30,444 nt of DNA, taken from Lachnospiraceae bacterium UBA4631. Lineage in GTDB: Bacteria; Bacillota; Clostridia; Lachnospirales; Lachnospiraceae. The stretch lies in the NCBI GenBank assembly GCA_002406015.1, contig DHMX01000001.1:1-30444 (forward strand), given 5' to 3'. The position numbers and the translations under genes are program-made. The notes below the pieces were generated by a model, which did not search any database, was not told the origin of the DNA, and saw nothing but the letters and a program-made list of their open reading frames with translations. This document shows, in pieces, positions 7,583-15,386 of this stretch. The first letter of the stretch is position 1. The number at the start of each line of letters is the position of its first letter.

Positions 7583-7611
7583 TTGAAAATGAAAGTTTTG
7601 TTTGCTATACT
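7583..7611 (+). promoter_or_regulatory. Sigma-A promoter of the LytR_C-domain gene
   Basis: TTGAAA (7583-7588), exactly 17 bp and TATACT (7606-7611) lie about 50 bp before the TTG start of the next gene. Both boxes match consensus at 5 of 6 positions. Confidence 0.75.
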
Positions 7612-7661
7612 CAGATACAGAGTTTTCGACAAGTGACAATGTATATTGGGAGGTTTTGAAA

Positions 7662-8189
7662 TTGAATAAGAAAATGTTAAAATTATTTGGTGAAGCGTTT
7701 TTGAAGACGTTGATTGTAATATTAGGAATTGCAATTGTGGTTTTCGCAATTTATTTTATGATACAGTTATTTGGCGGAGGAAGTAATAAGGATAAGGGTT
7801 CATCGGAAGATCCATCGATTGCAACCTCTGAAATAAACGAAGGCGGTAGTTCCTCCGAGGCAGCAGATGCCAGTACAGAAGCAACCACAGAAGCTGTGAC
7901 AACCGCAGAACCTATCTCTTCCGTAGGACATAGTATTGAGGTTTTGAACAGTACCGATGTTGCCGGAGTGGCTGCAAGATGGCAGGAAAAATTACAGGGT
8001 GAAGGTTTTACGGTAGATACGATTGGTAATTATGAGACCGAAGCATTGACAAGTACAAAGATTGTGGTTTCTCAGGACGGCATGGGACAGGATTTGGTTT
8101 CTTACTTCCAGAATGCAACCGTAGAAGTCGGAACAATCAGCAGCGGAGCAGAGATTCAGATTATTATCGGTACTGAAGATGCACAGTAG
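7662..8189 (+). CDS. Membrane-anchored protein with C-terminal LytR_C domain
   Basis: A TTG start at 7662 is chosen because GGGAGG (7648-7653) lies 8 bp before it; the next in-frame ATG (7674) is 20 bp away. The 175-aa product has one N-terminal membrane segment (about 14-37), a Ser/Thr/Glu-rich linker (about 40-88) and a C-terminal domain (about 90-172: SIEVLNSTDVAGVAARWQEKL, GFTVDTIGN, EIQIIIG) that fits the LytR_C family. LytR_C is usually found at the end of LytR-CpsA-Psr wall-polymer ligases, but the catalytic LCP domain is absent here. The domain should lie outside the cell. It is the first gene of a probable three-gene operon. Confidence 0.72.
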   Translation: MNKKMLKLFGEAFLKTLIVILGIAIVVFAIYFMIQLFGGGSNKDKGSSEDPSIATSEINEGGSSSEAADASTEATTEAVTTAEPISSVGHSIEVLNSTDVAGVAARWQEKLQGEGFTVDTIGNYETEALTSTKIVVSQDGMGQDLVSYFQNATVEVGTISSGAEIQIIIGTEDAQ

Positions 8190-8207
8190 GGAAACGGAAG
8201 AATTTGT

Positions 8208-8870
8208 ATGAAGGAACGGGCATTTAATATACCATTCTATCTTTGTGATTCACAGCAGTTATATGCCGAAAGCTGTGATTATATTGAAGAACCTGCATTG
8301 CACACCGTATTTTTTGTTTCGGGTGAACAGTGCAGACCGTTATCGGAAGCGGGAAAGCTTCTGACAGAAAATGAAAGAATACAGTGGATACCAGGGGACG
8401 ATGCAGTTCGTTCCCTGTTTCGTAAGAGGGGACGTTCCGAGCAGGAGGAATGCTCGGTAAAGCAATATGTATTCAAAATGTGTGAATATGCGGCAGATAT
8501 GGGGCTGGATGTCTGTATCCTCATGGATAAGGCGGAGGAGGAAGCCATAGTCTTAGAAGAGATTCGTAAGACGTATCCGTATCTGGCAATTCATAGCCTG
8601 AATATGAATGAAATGCAATCTATGGAGATGTTGGTAAATGATATTAACTCCATTGCACCGGAGATTCTGATTCTGGGAATTCGGCTTGGAGAGCTGCGGC
8701 ACTATATGGAATACGAGCGGAGAAAAACGAATGCCCGCCTGTGTATTTGTGTCGGTAATCTTCTGATAGAGGAAATGACTAAAAAGAAAAAAATGTTCCA
8801 TACTATTACTATGAGCAGAAGACTGAAGAAAAATCTGCAAAAATATAGTAAAAGGAATCAGAAATCATGA
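8208..8870 (+). CDS. Divergent WecG/TagA/CpsF-like glycosyltransferase homologue, probably degenerate
   Basis: This 220-aa protein shows the layout of the WecG/TagA family. ERIQWIPGDDAVRSLFRKRG (56-75) corresponds to the lvlPDG-Gvv segment, and DVCILMDKAEEEAIVLEEIRKTYPYLAIH (101-129) to the G-x-vfllG...yP-l-ivG segment. INSIAPEILILGIRLGELRHYM (146-167) corresponds to in-pdil-VgLG-PkQE, followed by ARLCICVG. The family normally transfers N-acetylmannosaminuronate or N-acetylmannosamine to an undecaprenyl-linked sugar in wall-polymer synthesis. Here the PkQE motif is replaced, so activity is doubtful. The last four bases overlap the YitT gene (ATGA at 8867-8870), implying translational coupling. 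The assignment is by eye and should be treated as tentative. Confidence 0.55.
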   Translation: MKERAFNIPFYLCDSQQLYAESCDYIEEPALHTVFFVSGEQCRPLSEAGKLLTENERIQWIPGDDAVRSLFRKRGRSEQEECSVKQYVFKMCEYAADMGLDVCILMDKAEEEAIVLEEIRKTYPYLAIHSLNMNEMQSMEMLVNDINSIAPEILILGIRLGELRHYMEYERRKTNARLCICVGNLLIEEMTKKKKMFHTITMSRRLKKNLQKYSKRNQKS

Positions 8871-9742
8871 TAGAAATCGAAAAACGAAATCAGGTATGGA
8901 GAGGACTTGTGATTTTGGTGGGAACCGGACTGATGGCGGTTTCCGTAAATTGTGTGTTTGAACCGATGCAACTGGTAACAGGCGGAGTAACCGGCATCGG
9001 AATCATTATAAAAGAAATAACAGGGAATATTGTGACCGGAGGAGTACCGTTGTGGCTTACGAATCTGGTATGCAATATTCCTTTATTTGTGGTTGCATAT
9101 CTGCGATTGGGAAAACGCTTTCTATATCGTGGGCTGTTATCTGCCATAATTTTCACAATCTATCTGGCGGTTGTGCCGATTCGGGCATTTCCCATTCAGA
9201 ATATATTGCTTCAGACCCTGTTTGGAGCAGTTTTAATGGGGGCAGGACTGGGTTTGGTATTCATGGTCGGTTCGACAACCGGAGGCATGGATTTGCTGGC
9301 AGTATTACTTCAAAGGCGTATGAAATATTGGTCGGAGGCACAGATATTATCGGTGGTGGATGGGGCAATTGTGATTGCAGGTGCGGCAATCTTCGGTTTG
9401 GAGCATGCCTTATATGCCTTAATTGCGATTTTTGTAGTAACAAAGCTTTCGGACGGTATCATGAATGGCTGGAAGTTTGCAAAGGTAGGCTATGTTATTT
9501 CAAATCACGCAGAGGAAATCAGCCGCCGGTTTATGGAAGAAGCACAAAGAGGTGTGACCGGGATTCGTGTAACCGGAATGCATACTGGAAAGCAGCGGAT
9601 GATGCTGATGTGTGTGGTTTCCAGAAAAGAGATTGTAAAGCTTAAGGAGCTTGTCTTTGAACTTGACCCGGATGCCTTCGTTATAGTGACCAATGCCAAT
9701 GAAATAGTAGGAGAAGGCTTTCTGCAATATAGGGCAGAATAG
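8867..9742 (+). CDS. YitT-family membrane protein (DUF161 plus C-terminal DUF2179)
   Basis: The 291-aa protein has about five hydrophobic membrane segments in residues 12-200. Family markers are VNCVFEPMQLVTGGVTGIGII near the N-terminus and GSTTGGMDLLAVLLQRR in the middle. A soluble C-terminal domain follows (about 205-288: VGYVISNHAEEISRRFMEE, RGVTGIRVTGMHTG, DPDAFVIVTNANEIVGEGF). YitT proteins are widespread in Firmicutes; their substrate is not established. The start overlaps the stop of the previous gene by 4 bp. No Rho-independent terminator follows. Confidence 0.88.
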   Translation: MIEIEKRNQVWRGLVILVGTGLMAVSVNCVFEPMQLVTGGVTGIGIIIKEITGNIVTGGVPLWLTNLVCNIPLFVVAYLRLGKRFLYRGLLSAIIFTIYLAVVPIRAFPIQNILLQTLFGAVLMGAGLGLVFMVGSTTGGMDLLAVLLQRRMKYWSEAQILSVVDGAIVIAGAAIFGLEHALYALIAIFVVTKLSDGIMNGWKFAKVGYVISNHAEEISRRFMEEAQRGVTGIRVTGMHTGKQRMMLMCVVSRKEIVKLKELVFELDPDAFVIVTNANEIVGEGFLQYRAE

Positions 9743-9770
9743 ACGATAAAAAGCGAAAAAAATTAATAGA

Positions 9771-9798
9771 TTTGCATAAAAAAAAGCGTCAATATACA
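9771..9798 (+). promoter_or_regulatory. Possible promoter of the msmX-like gene
   Basis: TTTGCA (9771-9776), 16 bp and TATACA (9793-9798) lie just before an 11-bp inverted repeat. The region is very A-rich, so chance matches are likely. Confidence 0.35.
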
Positions 9799-9801
9799 GA
9801 A

Positions 9802-9831
9802 TCCACAAATTAATTTTCTTTAATTTGTGGA
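9802..9831. repeat. 11-bp perfect inverted repeat in the msmX-like leader
   Basis: The arms 9802-9812 (TCCACAAATTA) and 9821-9831 are perfect inverted copies with an 8-bp spacer. No T-run follows on either strand, so it is not an intrinsic terminator. Its place immediately after a candidate -10 box suits an operator or a 5'-UTR stabilising hairpin. Confidence 0.65.
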
Positions 9832-9919
9832 ATAGTAATATGGTTTTTAGGAGGTAAATGAGGTATCATAGGCATATCGTTAGTCAGAATATTAAGCATA
9901 ATCCAAGGAGGAATTTTGA

Positions 9920-11032
9920 ATGGCTAGTTTATCACTTAAGAACGTGTATAAGATTTATCCAAACGGCTTTAATGCTGTTAAGGATTTTAATCTGGAAATT
10001 GAAGACAAGGAATTTATCATTTTCGTAGGTCCATCTGGTTGTGGTAAGTCTACTACCTTGCGTATGATTGCAGGTCTGGAAGATATTACACAGGGTGAGT
10101 TATGGATTGGTGACCGTCTGGTAAATGATGTAGAGCCAAAGGATAGAGATATTGCGATGGTATTCCAGAATTACGCTTTGTATCCACATATGAGCGTATT
10201 TGACAATATGGCATTTGGTTTGAAGCTGAGAAAGGTTCCAGCAGAAAAGATTAGCAAGCAGGTACATGAGGCTGCTAAGATTCTGGATATTGAACATCTG
10301 TTAGACCGTAAGCCAAAGGCTTTGTCCGGTGGTCAGAGACAGCGTGTTGCTATGGGACGTGCTATCGTGCGTGAGCCAAAGGTATTCTTGATGGATGAGC
10401 CTTTATCTAACTTGGATGCTAAGTTGCGTGTTCAGATGCGTGTTGAGATTTCTAAGCTGCATCAGAGACTGCAGACAACTATCATTTATGTAACACATGA
10501 CCAGACAGAAGCTATGACACTGGGTACCAGAATTGTAGTTATGAAGGATGGTATTATTCAGCAGGTAGATACACCACAGAACTTATACGATAAGCCATGT
10601 AACTTATTCGTAGCAGGTTTCATGGGTATGCCTCCAATGAACTTCATTGATTGTAAGGTAGTAAAATCTGGTTCAGATGTATTGTTAATGTTTGGTTCTC
10701 ACTCAATCAAGGTTCCTGATACAAAGGCAGCTAAGTTGATTGAAATGAACTACATTGATAAGGAAGTAATCTTAGGTATCCGTCCAGAGAATATCCATGA
10801 TGAGCAGTTGTTCATCGAGTCTTCACCGGAAAGTATCATTGATGCAAAGATTAACATCTATGAAATGTTAGGTGCAGAAGTTTACTTATACTTCACAATC
10901 GACCAGTTCGATATTACAGCAAGAGTAAATGCTCGTACAACAGCTAGACCTGGTGATACAGTACAGTTAGCATTTGACTTAAGCAAGATTCATATCTTTG
11001 ATAAGGATACCGAGCAGGTAGTTGTAAACTAG
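9920..11032 (+). CDS. ugpC: Sugar ABC transporter ATP-binding protein (MsmX/MsmK/UgpC type)
   Basis: This 370-aa ATPase energises carbohydrate importers of the CUT1 class. Motifs in order are Walker A GPSGCGKST (37-45), Q-loop VFQNYALYPHMSVFDNMAFG, signature LSGGQRQRVAMGRAI (135-149), Walker B VFLMDEP and H-loop His193. A C-terminal OB-type regulatory domain (about 240-370) contains MGMPPMNFID and GIRPENI. It stands alone, with no permease or solute-binding gene beside it. In Firmicutes such as B. subtilis, MsmX is a shared ATPase serving several importers, and an orphan gene fits that role. Codons differ from its neighbours (more GCT, GGT and TTA, hardly any CGG), as expected of a strongly expressed gene. 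A strong AAGGAGG precedes the ATG and a strong terminator follows. Confidence 0.93.
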   Translation: MASLSLKNVYKIYPNGFNAVKDFNLEIEDKEFIIFVGPSGCGKSTTLRMIAGLEDITQGELWIGDRLVNDVEPKDRDIAMVFQNYALYPHMSVFDNMAFGLKLRKVPAEKISKQVHEAAKILDIEHLLDRKPKALSGGQRQRVAMGRAIVREPKVFLMDEPLSNLDAKLRVQMRVEISKLHQRLQTTIIYVTHDQTEAMTLGTRIVVMKDGIIQQVDTPQNLYDKPCNLFVAGFMGMPPMNFIDCKVVKSGSDVLLMFGSHSIKVPDTKAAKLIEMNYIDKEVILGIRPENIHDEQLFIESSPESIIDAKINIYEMLGAEVYLYFTIDQFDITARVNARTTARPGDTVQLAFDLSKIHIFDKDTEQVVVN

Positions 11033-11066
11033 TTCAAAAAAAGTTTGTCTAAATTGTGAATTTTTT

Positions 11067-11107
11067 AGAGGAAATATATGTTTTTATATATTTCCTCTTT
11101 TTTTTTT
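11067..11107 (+). terminator. Intrinsic terminator after the msmX-like gene
   Basis: A perfect 13-bp stem (11067-11079 with 11086-11098) and a 6-nt loop are followed by nine further T residues. It is 34 bp after the stop codon. Confidence 0.93.
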
Positions 11108-11155
11108 GGTCATTTTGCTATATGATAATACTAACAAGCCATGCAAAAACTGACA

Positions 11156-11198
11156 CACCAAGGGTGACTGAGAGCTTGCTCGCACGTCATCCTTGGTG
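11156..11198. repeat. 13-bp inverted repeat preceding the GC-rich array
   Basis: CACCAAGGGTGAC (11156-11168) pairs with 11186-11198 with one G-T wobble, around a 17-nt loop that can itself fold (GAG...CTC). GC content rises abruptly compared with the genes on both sides. It lies at the left edge of the ~48-bp tandem repeats and may be part of the same element. Confidence 0.65.
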
Positions 11199-11220
11199 GG
11201 GCGGTTTTTATACGGCGATA

Positions 11221-11404
11221 GCCGACACCGAGACGAAGTCGAGGTGGGCATGGCGGCGAGAAAAGTAGCCGGCACCGAGGTGAAGCCGAGGTGGGCATGG
11301 CGGCGAGGAAAAGTCGCCGACATCGGGGCAGAGTCGAGGTGGGCATGGCGAAGCGAGGAAAGCAGCCGACACCGAGGTGAAGCCGAGGTGAGCATGGCGG
11401 AAAA
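11221..11404. repeat. Four tandem copies of a ~48-bp GC-rich repeat
   Basis: Imperfect units start at 11221, 11268, 11316 and 11365 (47, 48, 49 and about 40 bp). Each runs GCCGACACCGAG..., then GTCGAGGTGGGCATGGCG, then an A/G-rich connector. Unit lengths that are not multiples of three argue against a conserved protein. The stretch 11108-11445 holds no other gene. The composition is far more GC-rich than the flanking DNA, suggesting a mobile or horizontally acquired intergenic repeat. Function unknown. Confidence 0.8.
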
Positions 11405-11445
11405 TTGGGGTGTAGTTAAAATAGGATGGACAAGGAGCGGGTGAA

Positions 11446-12534
11446 ATGATTTCAAATCAGATTCTACAAGACACCATAGAGGGAATCAAATCCATTGCCA
11501 GGATTGATTTATGTGTTATGGATACAGAAGGCAAGATATTGGCATCTACATTGCGGGATGCGGATGAATATGAAAAAGCAGTATTGGCATTTGTGGATTC
11601 ACCAGCAGAAAGTCAGGTATTGCAGGGCTATCAGTTCTTTAAGGTATTTGACGATAATCAATTGGAATATGTCATTCTGGCAAAGGGTGAAACCGATGAC
11701 GTATATATGATAGGAAAAATAGCCGCATTTCAGATTCAGAATCTGTTGGTGGCTTATAAAGAACGATTTGACAAGGATAATTTCATTAAAAATCTGCTGC
11801 TTGATAATTTATTGCTGGTTGATATTTATAATCGGGCAAAGAAGCTACATATTGATACAGATGTCCGGAGAATCGTGTTTATTATCGAAACCAAAACCGA
11901 AAAGGATAACAATGCATTAGAGACTGTAAGAAATATATTCTCTGCAAAGTCTAAGGACTTCATTACAGCCGTTGATGAGAAGAATATTATTCTGGTAAAA
12001 GAAGTGAAGGCAAATGAAACCTATGACGATTTGAGCAAGACGGCAAAGGTAATTGTAGATATGCTGAATACAGAAGCAATGTCTACCGTACATGTGGCAT
12101 ACGGTACAATTGTAAATGAAATAAAAGAGGTTTCACGTTCCTACAAGGAAGCTAAAATGGCATTGGATGTAGGAAAAATCTTTTATGGCAATCGGAATAT
12201 TATTGCATACAGTAATCTTGGCATCGGACGGTTGATTTATCAGTTGCCGATACCGTTATGTAAGATGTTTATTAAGGAAATATTTGACGGAAAATCTCCG
12301 GACGAGTTTGATGAGGAAACTCTGACAACCATTAATAAGTTTTTTGAAAACAGTCTGAACGTATCTGAGACTTCAAGACAGTTATATATCCATCGTAATA
12401 CGCTGGTATATCGTCTGGATAAATTGCAGAAAAGCACAGGACTGGATTTGCGGGTATTTGAGGATGCCATTACCTTTAAAATTGCATTAATGGTAGTAAA
12501 GTATATGAAGTATATGGAATCATTGGACTATTAG
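11446..12534 (+). CDS. CdaR/PucR-family transcriptional regulator
   Basis: The 362-aa protein begins with a sensor-like region (1 to about 110; LCVMDTEGKILASTL is PAS/sugar-diacid-sensor-like). A middle GGDEF-like segment (about 130-260) follows, then a C-terminal helix-turn-helix (about 300-355: VSETSRQLYIHRNTLVYRLDKLQKSTGLDL) of the HTH_30 type seen in CdaR and PucR proteins. AAGGAG (11432-11437) precedes the ATG. It lies 36 bp before ftsE and probably sits in the same transcript. The ligand is unknown. The family name reflects sugar-diacid regulation, but the neighbours here are cell-division genes, so it may control them or simply be co-located. Confidence 0.8.
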   Translation: MISNQILQDTIEGIKSIARIDLCVMDTEGKILASTLRDADEYEKAVLAFVDSPAESQVLQGYQFFKVFDDNQLEYVILAKGETDDVYMIGKIAAFQIQNLLVAYKERFDKDNFIKNLLLDNLLLVDIYNRAKKLHIDTDVRRIVFIIETKTEKDNNALETVRNIFSAKSKDFITAVDEKNIILVKEVKANETYDDLSKTAKVIVDMLNTEAMSTVHVAYGTIVNEIKEVSRSYKEAKMALDVGKIFYGNRNIIAYSNLGIGRLIYQLPIPLCKMFIKEIFDGKSPDEFDEETLTTINKFFENSLNVSETSRQLYIHRNTLVYRLDKLQKSTGLDLRVFEDAITFKIALMVVKYMKYMESLDY

Positions 12535-12570
12535 ATGTAACAAATATATAAATGGAAAGGGACACAGAAG

Positions 12571-13257
12571 ATGTTAGCACTTGACCATGTAACAATGAAG
12601 TATCCAACCGGTACGACTGCCCTGAATGATGTAAGCATTACCATTGAGAAAGGTGAATTTGTGTTTATAGTAGGAAGCAGCGGCTCCGGAAAGACAACCT
12701 TAATCAAGCTGTTGTTAAAGGAGTTGGACCCGACTACCGGAAAGATTACAATTAACGGAAAAGATTATTCTAAGATAAAAAGAAAGGATATTCCTAAAAT
12801 ACGGCGGGATATAGGCGTTGTATTCCAGAATTTCCGCTTACTGAAGGATAGAACTGTATATGAAAATGTAGCATTTGCACAGCGGATTGTAGAGACCCCG
12901 CCACGTTATATAAGACGGCAGGTGCCTTCTATGCTTACAATGGTTGGTCTGGGTGAGAAATATAAGTCTTATCCGAAAGAATTGTCTGGTGGTGAGCAGC
13001 AGAGAGTAGCGTTGGCGAGAGCCTTGGTAAATAACCCATCTATCTTACTGGCGGATGAGCCGACAGGTAACTTGGACCCAAGAAATTCATGGGAAATCAT
13101 GAACCTGCTGGATGAGGTTAATAAACGTGGAACGACGGTTGTAGTCGTAACACATAATCGTGAAATAGTAAATGCAATGAAAAAACGAGTGGTAACCTTG
13201 AAGAAGGGTATCGTTATCAGTGATGTGAAAAAGGGTGGATATATAGATGAAGATTAG
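12571..13257 (+). CDS. ftsE: Cell-division ATP-binding protein FtsE
   Basis: FtsE is the cytoplasmic ATPase of the FtsEX complex, which controls peptidoglycan hydrolases at the division site rather than transporting a solute. The 228-aa protein has Walker A GSSGSGKTT (35-43), the Q-loop VVFQNFRLLKDRTVYENVAFA typical of FtsE, signature LSGGEQQRVALARAL (138-152) and Walker B LLADEPTGNLDP (159-170). Its 3' end overlaps the ftsX start by 11 bp, indicating coupled translation. A GGAAAGGG site lies before the ATG. Confidence 0.96.
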   Translation: MLALDHVTMKYPTGTTALNDVSITIEKGEFVFIVGSSGSGKTTLIKLLLKELDPTTGKITINGKDYSKIKRKDIPKIRRDIGVVFQNFRLLKDRTVYENVAFAQRIVETPPRYIRRQVPSMLTMVGLGEKYKSYPKELSGGEQQRVALARALVNNPSILLADEPTGNLDPRNSWEIMNLLDEVNKRGTTVVVVTHNREIVNAMKKRVVTLKKGIVISDVKKGGYIDED

Positions 13258-14158
13258 TACATTATGGTATTGCTTTTTACAGGGGTTAAAAAATATAAAG
13301 CGGAATTTGCTCTTTTCTCTCGCCTCTGTAGGAACAATTGTTGCTTGCCTTTTCTTATTCGGTATATTTTATGCAATCGTTGTGAATTTTGAATCTATGA
13401 TGAAGCAGATGGAAGAATCGGTTGCGGTTACGGTATTTTTTGATGAAGGAATATCACAGGAAGATATTGACCGGATAGGAGAAGAGATTCGGGTAAGACC
13501 GGAAGTAAATACAATGGATTATATGTCGGCAGAGGAGGCATGGAAGGAATTTGCTCCGAAGCTTTATGGAAATGATCCGGAAAAAATTAATGCGGCATTC
13601 GGGGAAGATAATCCGCTGGCGAACTGTGCAACATATAATATTACCATTAAGGATGTTTCCCAGCAGACTGAGTTTGTAAAGTTTCTGGAAGGAATTAATG
13701 GAGTACGGTTGGTTAAGAGTTCGACCGTTACGGCAGAGAATCTGGCATCCATTAATGTGCTGGTGGGATATGCTTCGATTGGTATTATTGTGATTTTGTT
13801 ACTGGTTTCCATATTCCTGATTAGTAATACTATTACGATTGGTATTACCGTCAGAAAAGAAGAAATTTCTATTATGAAGCTGATAGGAGCAACGGATTTC
13901 TTTGTAAGAACTCCATTTATCGTAGAGGGAATTACAATCGGCTTTGCCGGTTCGGTAGTTCCATGTGTATTGCTTTATTTTATGTATAGTATGGTAATTG
14001 AATTTTTGACAAGCAATTTTTCAGGAATTACGAATTTAATGACGTTTCTTCCTAGAAACGAGGTCTTTCATGTATTGACTCCGGTATGTTTGTTGATTGG
14101 TATTGGCATTGGTTTTGCAGGTAGTGTAGTAACAACGAGGAAGCATTTGAAGGTATAG
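13247..14158 (+). CDS. ftsX: Cell-division membrane protein FtsX (permease-like)
   Basis: The 303-aa protein has an N-terminal TM segment (about 20-46) and a large extracellular loop (about 47-170) with QEDIDRIGEEIRVRPEVNTMDYMSAEEAW, typical of FtsX. Three more TM segments follow (about 175-200, 222-250 and 275-298). FtsX passes the ATP-driven signal from FtsE to extracellular coiled-coil hydrolases or activators. Its start lies inside ftsE. The next gene begins only 3 bp after its stop and encodes exactly such a coiled-coil hydrolase, which supports a functional pairing. Confidence 0.95.
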   Translation: MKISTLWYCFLQGLKNIKRNLLFSLASVGTIVACLFLFGIFYAIVVNFESMMKQMEESVAVTVFFDEGISQEDIDRIGEEIRVRPEVNTMDYMSAEEAWKEFAPKLYGNDPEKINAAFGEDNPLANCATYNITIKDVSQQTEFVKFLEGINGVRLVKSSTVTAENLASINVLVGYASIGIIVILLLVSIFLISNTITIGITVRKEEISIMKLIGATDFFVRTPFIVEGITIGFAGSVVPCVLLYFMYSMVIEFLTSNFSGITNLMTFLPRNEVFHVLTPVCLLIGIGIGFAGSVVTTRKHLKV

Positions 14159-14161
14159 GTG

Positions 14162-15331
14162 ATGAATGTGAAAAAGTGGTTGCGAATAGTGAAAGGAATG
14201 TTGGCGGTTGCCATGGTATGTGTGATTTCTACACAGGTATATGCCAGCTCTTTGGATGATGCCCAGCAGGATAAGAAAGAAGCAGAGGATAATAAGAGCA
14301 ATGCGGAAGATATTCTGGCGGGGCTTGAGAAGGATAAGAATGATTTGGAGGTCTGGATTACAAAACTGGACGGGGAATTATCGGAAATACAGGATAAAAT
14401 CGCAGGCTTAAATGCAGAAAAGGAAGATTTACAGGGACAGATTTCCGATAAGCAGGCAGAATTAGAGATTGCGAAAGCAAATGAAGAAAAGCAGTATGCA
14501 AATATGTGTGCAAGAATCCAGTTCATGTATGAGAATGACAGTGTGGATTATGCAGAGGTATTGCTTTCGGCAGCATCGATGAGTGATGTGTTGAACCAGT
14601 CTGAATATGCATCTGCCATTGCAGATTATGATTATCGGATGCTGGATGAACTGATTCAAACCAGAGAGGAAATTGCAAATGCAGAACAGGTGCTGCAGAT
14701 GGATTTGCGGTCGGTAGAAACCTTAACTGCACAAGTAGAAGAAGAGGAAGCTACGACAACTGCATTAATTGATGAAAAATCACAGAAGGTAGAAGAATAT
14801 GATGATTTGATTGAACGGCAGCAGAAGATTATTGATGAGTGTGATGCGGAAATTCAGGCTGCTGCAAAGAAGATTGCAGAGATTGAGGCTGCCGCTAATG
14901 CAAATGGGGAGTTTGTTCCATATTCCGGCGGAGCATTAACGTGGCCGTGTCCGTCCAGTACAAGAATTACCTCTTACTTTGGATACCGTACCCCGGATGG
15001 CGGATATGTGAATGCAAATCATAAGGGAATTGATATTGGAGCACCTACAGGGACACCGGCAGTAGCAGCGGCAAGCGGTGTGGTAATTATTTCGCGTTAC
15101 AGTAATTCTGCGGGTAACTGGGTGGTAATCAGTCATGGTAATGGGTTATATACTATGTATATGCATGGTTCTAAGCTGTGTGTAACAGAAGGGCAGTATG
15201 TGAATGCCGGGGATACTGTTTTATTAGTTGGTTCTACGGGTTGGTCAACAGGTCCGCATCTGCATTTTGGTGTAGGTGTAGGTGGTTATACTTCCGCATA
15301 TGCCGTAGACCCGTTGACGTATTTCCAGTAG
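14162..15331 (+). CDS. Secreted coiled-coil M23 endopeptidase, likely FtsEX-activated (copy 1)
   Basis: The 389-aa protein has a signal peptide (cleavage probable after VYA, residue 28), a long coiled coil (about 30-245, rich in Glu/Lys/Asp heptads) and a C-terminal M23 (LytM) domain. Zinc ligands His287 and Asp291 (HKGID) and His368 in HLHFG are all present, as are the catalytic His335 and His366, so it should be an active peptidoglycan endopeptidase. The architecture combines the coiled coil of PcsB/CwlO/EnvC with an M23 catalytic domain. ATG 14162 is preferred over GTG 14159 by its spacing from GAAGG (14149-14153). Its position straight after ftsX suggests FtsX contacts the coiled coil and releases the hydrolase at the septum; this follows the known PcsB and CwlO models. 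Confidence 0.9.
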   Translation: MNVKKWLRIVKGMLAVAMVCVISTQVYASSLDDAQQDKKEAEDNKSNAEDILAGLEKDKNDLEVWITKLDGELSEIQDKIAGLNAEKEDLQGQISDKQAELEIAKANEEKQYANMCARIQFMYENDSVDYAEVLLSAASMSDVLNQSEYASAIADYDYRMLDELIQTREEIANAEQVLQMDLRSVETLTAQVEEEEATTTALIDEKSQKVEEYDDLIERQQKIIDECDAEIQAAAKKIAEIEAAANANGEFVPYSGGALTWPCPSSTRITSYFGYRTPDGGYVNANHKGIDIGAPTGTPAVAAASGVVIISRYSNSAGNWVVISHGNGLYTMYMHGSKLCVTEGQYVNAGDTVLLVGSTGWSTGPHLHFGVGVGGYTSAYAVDPLTYFQ

Positions 15332-15386
15332 ACAATGTAGAAATAACATAAGGAATGAACAGAAAATAAAGGTTGATGATGAGCGA

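Noticed and set aside
7519..7749. N-terminal extension of the SDR gene upstream of 7518
   Set aside because: The extension runs through the divergent promoter region, lacks a ribosome site, and would precede the canonical Rossmann start. AGGAGG at 7526-7531 fixes the start at 7518.
11193..11444. Open frame of 83 codons within the GC-rich tandem repeats
   Set aside because: Repeat units of 47, 48 and 49 bp do not keep frame, the product is a low-complexity Arg/Trp/Gly string, and there is no ribosome binding site. Treated as non-coding.
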